Shown here: positions 1 to 7,603 of the stretch, piece after piece | Layout: each line of letters opens with the position of its first letter | How positions within the stretch are numbered: position 1 is the stretch's first letter | From: Saprospiraceae bacterium | GTDB taxonomy: Bacteria > Bacteroidota > Bacteroidia > Chitinophagales > Saprospiraceae | Length of the DNA stretch: 14,548 nt | Assembly: GCA_016717145.1 (NCBI GenBank) | Contig: JADKGD010000061.1 | Location: forward strand, 1 to 14,548 | Direction: 5' to 3' | Translations under genes and position numbers: made by a program | The notes under the pieces: generated by a model | Told to the model about the DNA's origin: nothing | Seen by the model: the letters and a program-made list of their open reading frames with translations, nothing else | Database searches by the model: none

Positions 1-1402
1 TTTCACGAATATGCTCGGGAGCAAACTCACAGTTTTTATTACCCAGATTTTTTCTAAGTTTGCGGTACATTGGTCCGGCATCAATGAGTTGCACTTTGCG
101 CTTTCTAGGAGCGGTTTTGTTGTTACTCAATATCCAGATATACGTAGTGATCCCTGTATTGTAAAACAAGTTATTGGGCATTTGGATAATGGCTTCGGAG
201 CCAGTCATTTTCTAATGATATACCTACGGATATTGCTTTCACCACCACCGGCATCACCCGTAAACAAACTACTACCATTATGTACGGAAGCTATCCTGCT
301 ACCTGCCGGACTTTGTGATAATGGCTTCATTTATTGACCATTCCATCAGAAACAGTGGTTGCCCATCAGATGATCTTGGCGTCGCATCCACATCGACAAT
401 TCTCCCCAATAATCCTTCAGCTGCACCACAAATCTGGTCGATCACATCTTTGCCATCTTTGATATACTTGAGTTCACTCGCCCAGGACTTACCATAAGGC
501 GGATTGGAAAGCATAAAATCAAAGGTCGTACCTGCAAATTCATCCGTACTCAACGTAGATCCTACCCGTATATTTTCAGGATTATTGCCTTTGATCATCA
601 TATCAGACTTGCAGATGGCGTATGTTTCATCGTTTATTTCCTTGCCACAGATAGACATCACCTTTGGCCCTGATCTCCTTCTTCGTCTTTAATAAAATTC
701 TGAGACCCACCAGGCTGGATCATAGATCGTCATCACAGGCGGTAGATTATCCTTGACCGGTTCAAAATGATTGGGTCATCAGGTCTATGACTTCTCTGGG
801 CGTGAAGTGTTCCCCGGCTTCTTCATTATTATCTTCATTAAACTTTCTGATCAACTCTTCGAAGACGTAGCCCATACCCAGATTGCTCAGTGCTGGCATT
901 TTGCGTCCTTCAGGATCTGCCTTTTCAAAAGGAGTCAAATTGATATAAGGCGAAGTGAATTTCTCCAGTACATCCAGTAGTACATCTTTGGTAGCCATGT
1001 GCCGAACCTGAGATTTCCAGTTTAAACTTATCGATGATTTCCTTACATTTTTGCTGAATCCCTGGAGATAATCTTCAAATTGGCCTGCAATATTTGCTGA
1101 TTATTGGTAGCCGTATCATGGAGTCGTTGCAATGTCCATGGACTGGTATTATAAAACACATAACCGGATGCCTGACGCAATCCGTTTTCATCCCACTCTG
1201 TAAATTTAGCTTCCTCCTTCTGAAATACCAATTCTTCCATCACAGCTTCTTTGCTTGGCTCCAGCAATGCATCCAGTCGTCTCAGTACCACCATAGGCAA
1301 GATGACATCCCGGTACTTGCCCCTGACATATACATCTCTCAGACAATCATCTGCAATAGACCAAATAAAAGATACTAATTTATTATGTAGGGCGGTGTTC
1401 AT
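1..1402 (-). CDS. hsdM: Type I restriction-modification DNA methyltransferase subunit HsdM (frameshifted, 3' end off window)
   Basis: HsdM is the N6-adenine methyltransferase subunit of type I restriction-modification complexes, acting with HsdS (specificity) and HsdR (nuclease/translocase). The start is the ATG at 1402. The first piece (1402-1043) is a typical HsdM N-terminal helical domain (VRGKYRDVILPMVVLRRLD). The next (998-762) carries GMGYVFEELIRKF and GEHFTPREVIDLM. The next (661-299) carries catalytic motif IV, NPPYGKSW, and DGQPLFLMEW. Past 299 the protein resumes in another frame with SSLFTGDAGGGESNIRRYII, then MPNNLFYNTGITTYIWILSN and FAPEHI at the window edge. Breaks lie near 1030, 1010, 762, 708, 655, 335 and 200-222. 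Several are single-base losses in A or T runs. At about 708 the SAM-binding motif DPACGxGG is reduced to DPA followed by GG, a loss of some 18 bases. HsdS and HsdR are not in the window. Family assignment is secure; whether the gene is intact in the organism is not. Confidence 0.9.
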
Positions 1403-1429
1403 AAGCTTGGCATTGGAATTTTACAAGTG

Positions 1430-1437
1430 CAAAAATA
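1430..1437 (-). promoter_or_regulatory. Possible hsdM promoter, -7 element (TAnnTTTG)
   Basis: Read on the minus strand this is TATTTTTG, an exact match to the Bacteroidota -7 consensus TAnnTTTG, ending 27 bases before the hsdM ATG at 1402. No TTG is present at the expected -33 spacing, and the area is AT-rich, so a chance match is possible. Confidence 0.35.
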
Positions 1438-1466
1438 GTAAAAAACCATCACTTTTTTATCCTTAC

Positions 1467-1521
1467 CCATCCTCCGGCACAGCTTATTCACTATAGCATT
1501 CAGTCTTTATCATTTGATTTC
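1467..1521. repeat. 55-bp dispersed repeat, copy 1 (upstream of hsdM)
   Basis: This stretch matches 7134-7188 in the same orientation at about 45 of 55 positions, without gaps. Shared blocks include CCATCCTCC, TTCACT and ATTCAGTC. Both copies sit between a minus-strand defence gene on the left and a plus-strand gene on the right, here 65 bases upstream of the hsdM start and just before the abiH promoter. No hairpin or convincing reading frame explains the conservation. It could be a genome-wide intergenic repeat, a binding site, or the remnant of a duplicated boundary. Confidence 0.6.
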
Positions 1522-1534
1522 CCATGCATCATTC

Positions 1535-1564
1535 TTGACAACCTAATTTTTAAAACTACCTTTG
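1535..1564 (+). promoter_or_regulatory. Bacteroidota-type promoter for abiH (TTG-N19-TAnnTTTG)
   Basis: TTG at 1535-1537 is followed after exactly 19 bases by TACCTTTG at 1557-1564. This fits the Bacteroidota primary-sigma consensus (-33 TTG, 19-21 bp spacer, -7 TAnnTTTG). Transcription would start near 1570, giving a leader of about 120 nt before the abiH start at 1691. The leader is A-rich and has no Shine-Dalgarno sequence, as is normal in the phylum. Confidence 0.6.
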
Positions 1565-1690
1565 TGTATGGAAAAAACAATTTAAGTTTAAAAAAATAGA
1601 ATTTGAATTATTGGAATGGAGAAAATATATCATTGTTGACATCAATGGAAAATTGAAAAAATAAGTAAAATGCCTTATAGTTTTTAACCA

Positions 1691-2822
1691 GTGTCATTGA
1701 GCAAAACAAATATAAATAAATCCAGACCCATCAACCGACTTATCCTCATCGGCAATAGCTTCGATCTGGCACATGGCATGGAAAACCAGTTATCTTGATT
1801 TTATATTATGGTATTTTGGTAAATGTTGGGAGAAGATAAAAGGACACATATATAACAATCAATTTCCCCATGGAAACATTTTTTCAAATGAGCTTTTGAC
1901 CTTCACATATGATAGAAATTTAGTCCATTACACAAATCCCTTGGATAAATGGGAGCTAAAAGATTTCTCCGATATAAAAGCATTAATCAAACCAACTCCT
2001 ATTTCATCATCTCGCAAAACAGTAAACTTAGAATTTAATTCTGAGTTTTTCAAATCCGTAGTTGGCGATGTTTGTGAAAAAAATTGGGTTGATATTGAAA
2101 ACTTTTATTATGAAAAATTAAAATATCTTATCAAAAGTTTTTCAACAAATGCTTTACCACAACAAGCTCAATTCTTAAATGGTCTGAATGACCTAAATAC
2201 CTATTTCGAAATAATAAAAAATGAACTGGAAATTTATTTAACTTCTCAGGCATCAACACCCATAAATGAGAAAACACTTGAATACATATATGAACAACCA
2301 ATATCAAAAATCCTATTGATATGGATAATTTAGGTTTTGGGACAAGTGATGATTCTTAATTTTAATTATACAGCAACAAATCTACAGTATAAAAAACCAA
2401 TTGCCGACATAATACATTCATGGAGAATTAAATAAAGAAACAAACCCTATCATCTTTGGCTATGGAGATGAAAGAGACGAAACCTACGATATACTGGAAA
2501 AAGACTAATATATCGGAAGTCTTTACCACATCAAGTCATTTGACTATTTCAAAACGGACAATTATTCAAGACTACTTGCTTTTCTGGAGTCCGGTTGATG
2601 TTTATATTATGGGGGCATTCCTGTGGTTTGTCAGATCGTACCTTATTAAGCACCATTTTCGAACATAAAATTGCCAGTTTATTAAGATATTCTATCACAA
2701 CAATGGGGAAAACTATCGCAAGACCACATATGAAATCTCCCGTCATTTTACAGACAAGGCAGAGATGAAAAAAGTTTTTGGATATCACAAAATGTAAACC
2801 AATGCCACAATCAAAATTTTAA
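1691..2822 (+). CDS. abiH: AbiH family abortive-infection protein (frameshifted)
   Basis: AbiH-family proteins (named from lactococcal AbiH) are phage-defence factors whose biochemical activity is poorly known. The N-terminal signature INRLILIGNSFDLAHG reads in frame from 1730. One extra base near 1776-1781 then moves the frame, and the protein continues with KTSYLDFILWYFGKC to 2333. The C-terminal half is in pieces: MILNFNYTATN (about 2348), then IIFGYGDE, YHIKSFDYFKTDNYSRLLAF, DVYIMG, HSCGLSDRTLLSTIFEHK and YEISRHFTDKAEMKK, ending at TAA 2820-2822. These are the conserved AbiH C-terminal motifs. Breaks occur near 1780, 2325, 2405, 2505, 2598, 2613, 2683 and 2775, mostly at short runs of one base. 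The start is uncertain: GTG 1691 or TTG 1697 follow an in-frame TAA at 1685, and no ATG is available. Corrected length is about 375 residues, normal for the family. Residue 3 of the usual GNGFDLAHG motif is Ser here. Confidence 0.85.
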
Positions 2823-2825
2823 TAT

Positions 2826-4189
2826 CTATAAATTGATATAAATCTCCTTGATCCTATCTATCAAAGCCAGTTTAGTCTCTTCAAATATCTCCATTATAGT
2901 CTTGTTTTCAGCCAGAGCAAAATCATTAAGCAGTGCTCTTTGGATCACTGGGACCTGATATGCTTTGATGTTGACTTCTATATCATCGGTAAATTCGTCT
3001 CTGACGATAATCGATGACTGTTGAAGTGCCTCCCTCTTTACAGTATCAGGATACAACAATACGATATCATTGATCTTAAATCTAACACCATAGGCCAGCA
3101 TCTGATAAATATCTGTTTGCGAAATACCGTTTTTTAAATCATTCTGATCTGCATACACCATTTTATATTTTGTATCTGTGATAATCCTTCGGCCATCTAT
3201 TTTCAACAATAAGTCAGGCTTGAGTGCATAAACTTTCTCTTTATCCAGGTATGTAGAAGAATCCTGCGATTTAGCCTGAATTTCTTCGATTTCCTTATCA
3301 ATAAATCCATAAATAAAATCTTCAAACACATATTCCATGGGCAGCAGAAATGCAAAAAGCTTCAGATCATTTTTATAACTGAATGACACACTATGCCTGA
3401 GAAACAAGGTACAATAATCCCTGACCGTCTCAAAACACGAAAACATAGGATTAAACTGGATATTGGCGCATTCATCAGCTGTAGCTTGTATTTCACTTAC
3501 TTCGTCTAGTATGAATAATATTTCCCCTAAGGTGCTTCTTATTCTCCCAATTTCAGTTGTTTGAAAGAGCATGGTAGTCACTTGCTTAATGATTCGGTTA
3601 AACTGGTTGTCAATCACAAAGGCGTCGTAAGCACAATTAATTTTATGCCATCTTCCTTTGGCTAGATTTTCTGTGATATATTCTGAAGTCAGAATCCTAC
3701 CTTTAATAAAACTCAACTCTCTTTGTTCTTCTTCATAATGTTGATAAATAGTATTAGACAGAAGCTCTCTGGTGTACTTTGAAAATAAATAAATGAGTAT
3801 TTCAAAAAAATCACTTTTTGTATCTCCCAAAGAAGTTTGGTAATTGGGAAATTTTACTTTCCTGCAATAGCTCAGCCACCAGAGAACATGCAAATGAGCG
3901 GACTGTACATTTTCATCAGTACATTTTTCATTCTGGTTATAAAGTATTTTGGGCAATAGATTTATGTTCCGTCCATCAAAATGTATGACTCCAATATATT
4001 TATTGGACTTTAATTCATTGGTTTTGTGTAGGAACTGTAGGAATCGTTGGGACTCAATACGGTCCTGTTCAGCAGTATAATAAAATCCTGATTTTTCTCT
4101 TCTAAGCCATATCTCATCCAGGAAAGTTTCCAATTCAGAAAAATCCCCTTCAAACACTTCTTTATTTTGATATTCAAAAGATTGATCAC
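2826..4189 (-). CDS. mcrC: McrC family nuclease subunit of a McrBC restriction system
   Basis: McrC is the PD-(D/E)XK endonuclease partner that McrB rings recruit to cut modified DNA. The frame is open from 4277 to 2826. The catalytic core is visible near the C-terminal third: PMEYVFEDFIYGF (helix Glu), then KPDLLL (Asp), 11 residues later the D-T-K of ITDTKYK, then SQTDIYQMLAYG. The N-terminal half contains YIGVIHFDGRNINLLPKI, typical of the McrC DNA-binding region. The ATG at 4277 is not the real start, because its first residues (KKEVEGILK) belong to the end of McrB in a shifted frame. The likely start is GTG at 4189, overlapping the McrB stop (GTGA). It yields an N-terminus like V/M-INLFEYQNKEVFEGDF if one T is restored in the run at 4176-4179. 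That gives about 455 residues and translational coupling to mcrB. The stop lies 3 bases from the convergent abiH stop. Confidence 0.9.
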
Positions 4190-5412
4190 AACGATGTTTT
4201 AATTTTGATCGGCCACACACCTTCCAGGATCGTAAACTCGGCACTTTTAAAATGCCCTCTACTTCCTTTTTTGTCATTCATAAAATACTCCAGCAATAGT
4301 GGAATCACTTTTTTATTCATGATATTTTCCAGAGACGTTTGCGAATCCATAAAGTAAGCATGCCCAATCTGAAAATCATATCCTTTCCTTGAGATGATGG
4401 ATGCATTTATTTTTTGGAGCACATCTTTGTGATAAACTATTTTTTCTTTTAGCTCATAAATAGGGTACATAGCTTCAAATTCAAATCGCCTTCGCAAAGC
4501 TATGTCCAATAATGCAATCGATTTATCTGCGGTATTCATGGTGCCGATAATATAAAGATTGGACGGCACTATAAATGCATCCCTGAAGGCAAGGTGCATT
4601 GCAACGGGATTTCTCCATGTGACCGTTTATCAGGCTCTATGAGCGTTATTAGTTCACCAAATACACGTGAGATATTGGCCCTGTTGATTTCATCAATGAT
4701 GATGACATAATGTTGGCGTTCAGCATAAGCATCTTTCTTTAAAAGTTCATCCAACTGACTTTTAACCAAGTCGTATTCTTTAATAAAATCAGAAGCATGT
4801 TGTTTCGCTCATCCTGAATCGGTTCCTCTTCGGATTTCTTTTCTTTCTTTGATGAAATCGGCTTAATAAATTTTTCAAATCAGAACTATTGCATTCTAAA
4901 GCTCTCTGAAACCTTATGCTCATTTTTAAGTTCAATTATCCGCTGAATATCAAAATTTGATCATCTTTTACCTGATACCAGAAATTTGCTGCTGTTTGAT
5001 TTAAATATAGATTTTTTTCAGAAGTCGATGATTTCCATCTTTAAGTTTTTCAAAGCTTATCAAATATTAAAGATTTAGATATTGCTTTTGGATCTTTTGA
5101 CTTTCAATTAGGGTTTTTAGAGCTTATACTCAAGGCAATTTTTAAAAATCCCATCCTTTTTTGAAAAGTCAGCTGATTTCCGTTTTCAGTATCGGGACGC
5201 AAGCCCTGGATAAAATCTTCGTAACTGTAGTTCTGATGAAAAGTGATGAATTCTATCCTGTTTCCCAGATTTTCATTAAATATTTTTTGAGCCTGAGCAT
5301 AATCAAATACGGTGTTGCCGGAAATGATTTCTGCCGCTCTTTGAATGGTTTGATAAGTTTTACCTGTGCCGGGAGGTCCGTACAGAATCGTATTTAAAGG
5401 ATGTATTTTCAT
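4186..5412 (-). CDS. mcrB: McrB family AAA+ GTPase (motor subunit, frameshifted)
   Basis: McrB forms AAA+ hexamers that hydrolyse GTP and activate McrC at modified cytosines. The first piece (5412-5104) has the Walker A motif in NTILYGPPGTGKTYQ and then FITFHQNYSYEDFIQGLRP. A damaged stretch (5100-4775) still yields SKDPKAISKSLIFDKL, FWYQVKDDQILIFSG and HASDFIKEYDLVKSQ in different frames. The piece at 4769-4569 has Walker B (VIIIDEINRANISRVFGEL). The piece at 4599-4186 has the McrB signature IGTMNTADKS and the arginine-rich ALRRRF sensor/finger, then GHAYFMDS and the C-terminal VWPIKIKTSL. A last break near 4262 swaps DKKEVEGIL for another frame. Every AAA+ motif survives, so the breaks look like base-calling errors. 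It overlaps the end of the upstream EVE-domain frame and may be fused to it. McrC follows with a GTGA overlap. Confidence 0.9.
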
Positions 5413-7009
5413 GTCTCTTTTTATCTAAAGGTTCAACTTCTAAAAGCTCGAGTAATCTTTTAAAATAATCAGGATAGTAAGTAATGTCTGTCAATGTTTT
5501 TAAAACAATATCGCGATCTTTCCAAACTCCCTTCTTTAACCACTCAACCTTTCTGCAGCTTTTAAATTCACTGCGGTTTTCGTCATAATAATAGTTAGAT
5601 TGCACAATACCGTATCCTATAAATTCAAATTTACCTTTTTTTGCAAAAACTACATCTCCTCGTTTCATGACATGGCTAAACTCAAAATTGGCAGTTGCAT
5701 CATTTTTTTTTGATCCCGTGGTTTTTTCAGCTTCCTGAAGTTTAGAAACAATTGTTTTTTTATCATCATACTGCATCAAATCACCAAGAAAATCCCACCC
5801 TATGGCCATAATTCCTTCCTGATAAAACTCTTCCCATTTTTCACCATTTTTCCCCGGAGCATATATCCAGTACCTTACCCCTTGATGATCCTGCGATAAA
5901 GTTAGAAAGGTGTCATACTCTTCTTTTGATGATTGAAAATTGGTCCCTTGATTACCACCTTTAAAACCGGAAAGTGATTTGATATCAGCTATCTGAGATT
6001 TATAAATCGGCCTGTCAGAAAAGTCATGAGTGACATTAATTCTGACTTTAATTTCAGTCTTATGATCGTCCTTCCATAAATGATCGTCTTTTGCAATCGG
6101 AATTTGTGTTGGTTCACCCAATATCTCTGCTAAGGCGTAACAACCAGCCTCATCTCCGGTCACCCAAATGATAGCTTTATCGCCTTCTTTTATTTTATCT
6201 TTGTGAGCAGTCACTGTCCAGGTTTCCACCAGATTATCATCAAGTGCAGTCACCAGATCAAACATATCAGGATTACATTGGAATATCCAGTAAGAAACTT
6301 CAACCGATGGCCTTAAATATGAACCTATGGAATAAATGAAATCCTGTACAAGCAAATGAAGGTAGTCATCAGAATAGTGTCCTGGAATACTACAAAATTC
6401 TTTATAGAGCGCGATGAAAGCACTATCAGATTTTATAAAGTCCAGTATTTCGTTACATATAGAGAGGTAGCGCTCATAATTACTGACCTGTCCTCCTTTT
6501 ATATTAGGCAATTCAAAGACTTCGGCAAAAGCCTTATTCATACTGTGTTTATATAAAAAATATTTTTCAGGATATTGTAGTGTTAAATATAATGATATAG
6601 CTCGAAGATCACCGTGGTAATGGTTCTCAATAGTATCATCTGGCTTTACATCTCTTAGCTTTGGTAGATATGCTGTATTGAAATCTATAAATGACTGAAT
6701 ACGGCCATCTAGTTCTTTGGTTTCATCAAAGAGTATTTCAAACTGAGAAGTCACATCATCCGCATCAATATCAAAAAATTGTTCGATCATTTTGACAGGG
6801 TAAAACTGACCACTCATCCAAATATTTTTTGACCCTTTCACATCAAAAGTATTTTTGAACATTGCAGCTTTATCCTCAGCATTCCAATCCCATTTTTGAT
6901 AACATTGAGCTAGCACCAGCCATTTATAGTATTCATGATTTTCAAACTCAGGAGTGTTAAAAATGGCCTTGTATTTTGACCAATATTGGGATAGTTTTTC
7001 TTTATCCAT
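5360..7009 (-). CDS. EVE/PUA-like modified-base reader with large-McrB N-terminal domain (may be the N-terminus of McrB)
   Basis: A clean 549-codon frame starting at ATG 7009. Residues 1 to about 230 resemble the helical N-terminal region of large McrB-type proteins (YKWLVLAQCYQKWDWNAED, then MIEQFFDIDADD and ILFDETKELDGRI). Residues about 239-368 form an EVE domain: YWIFQCNPDMFD, IKEGDKAIIWVTGDEAG, QGTNFQSSKEEYD. EVE domains are PUA-like folds that bind modified bases. A second PUA-like module (about 379-495) has MAIGWDFLGDL, MKRGDVVFAKKGK and FIGYGIVQ. The set would supply DNA-modification recognition to the McrB motor. The last 17 or so residues overlap the ATG and Walker A of McrB in another frame. 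Dropping one A from the five-A run at 5419-5423 joins DKRDMKIHPLNTILYGPP into one protein of about 940 residues. Fusion and a short overlap of two genes are both possible. Confidence 0.8.
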   Translation of the reverse strand: MDKEKLSQYWSKYKAIFNTPEFENHEYYKWLVLAQCYQKWDWNAEDKAAMFKNTFDVKGSKNIWMSGQFYPVKMIEQFFDIDADDVTSQFEILFDETKELDGRIQSFIDFNTAYLPKLRDVKPDDTIENHYHGDLRAISLYLTLQYPEKYFLYKHSMNKAFAEVFELPNIKGGQVSNYERYLSICNEILDFIKSDSAFIALYKEFCSIPGHYSDDYLHLLVQDFIYSIGSYLRPSVEVSYWIFQCNPDMFDLVTALDDNLVETWTVTAHKDKIKEGDKAIIWVTGDEAGCYALAEILGEPTQIPIAKDDHLWKDDHKTEIKVRINVTHDFSDRPIYKSQIADIKSLSGFKGGNQGTNFQSSKEEYDTFLTLSQDHQGVRYWIYAPGKNGEKWEEFYQEGIMAIGWDFLGDLMQYDDKKTIVSKLQEAEKTTGSKKNDATANFEFSHVMKRGDVVFAKKGKFEFIGYGIVQSNYYYDENRSEFKSCRKVEWLKKGVWKDRDIVLKTLTDITYYPDYFKRLLELLEVEPLDKKRHENTSFKYDSVRTSRHR

Positions 7010-7133
7010 ATTATGAAGAATTTATATATCATCATAGATATCAAAAACCAATCCAACTTGATACCCGAAATCTTGTGATCAAGATGATTTAATTTATTTG
7101 ATAATACCTTTACTTATTTTTCAAATAAAATCT

Positions 7134-7188
7134 CCATCCTCCTGCACACCTTCTTCACTCCATCATTCAGTCGTTACCATTCCATTTC
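7134..7188. repeat. 55-bp dispersed repeat, copy 2 (upstream of McrBC operon)
   Basis: Direct repeat of 1467-1521 with about 10 mismatches in 55 bases and no gaps, in the same orientation. It lies 125 bases upstream of the start of the EVE-McrB reading frame. Similarity fades on both sides, so the repeated unit seems no longer than about 60 bases. Confidence 0.6.
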
Positions 7189-7227
7189 GGGATCATCGAC
7201 GTTTTCAACTTCAATGATATAACCAGA

Positions 7228-7242
7228 TCGGTCTCTGACCGA
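7228..7242. repeat. Short perfect hairpin
   Basis: TCGGTC-TCT-GACCGA forms a 6-bp perfect stem with a 3-base loop. An alternative outer pairing exists between AACTTC (7207-7212) and GAAGTT (7241-7246). No T tract follows on either strand, so it is not a typical terminator. It could be an operator or chance. Confidence 0.35.
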
Positions 7243-7493
7243 AGTTATACATCATCTAATGACCGCTTCAAACCATGTATGATAAAAAATGCGATTAAAT
7301 AGACGAGCGGATGAAATTTATTTTCAGACTTGGAAAACGATTTAGCAATTCAGCAAAAACGAATATTTATTTTATTATATGTCAGGATATAAAAATTCGG
7401 TAAGAATTAAAAAAACAACATAATATGATATATATCAGTATATTATACAAATAAATATATAGTAAATCACTACCTACGATACATTTTAATTTT

Positions 7494-7501
7494 TACATTT
7501 G
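7494..7501 (+). promoter_or_regulatory. Possible promoter -7 element for the giant surface-protein gene
   Basis: TACATTTG matches the Bacteroidota -7 consensus TAnnTTTG. Transcription would start near 7507, leaving a leader of about 97 nt to the ATG at 7604. No TTG sits at the expected -33 spacing, so support is the single element plus position. Confidence 0.4.
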
Positions 7502-7603
7502 TACTTGAGTCAAAAGTTATAGTTCTCTAAAGCTATTCTTTGTGAGAAAAACTTTAAACTATACCACGCTAAAAACTTAATTTCAACTTCAAATATCCCC
7601 AAA

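Larger units (their letters stand above)
7010..7603. other. Intergenic region between mcrB operon and giant surface-protein gene
   Basis: A very AT-rich, 594-base divergent intergenic region. No supportable gene is seen on either strand. It contains the second copy of the 55-bp repeat (7134-7188), a short perfect hairpin (7228-7242), and a TAnnTTTG -7 element for the rightward gene (7494-7501). No TAnnTTTG element was found on the minus strand close to the 7009 start. On the minus strand a short frame ending GYQVGLVFDIYDDI stops near 7024, and on the plus strand a frame around 7160-7290 is open but matches nothing I recognise. Confidence 0.7.

Noticed and set aside
11..1496. Plus-strand ORFs opposite hsdM
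   Set aside because: They are antisense shadows of a clearly conserved HsdM coding sequence.
2826..4277. ATG at 4277 as the true mcrC start
   Set aside because: The first residues encode the McrB C-terminal region (KKEVEGILK) out of its proper frame, so this ATG is an artefact of an indel near 4262.
1..7009. Phase variation of defence genes by homopolymer slippage
   Set aside because: The runs are only 3-6 bases and there are many breaks per gene; phase-variable genes normally have one long tract.
7020..7140. Minus-strand peptide ending GYQVGLVFDIYDDI as a small gene upstream of mcrB
   Set aside because: The open frame is under 20 codons before a stop, has no start codon, and I recognise no homologue.
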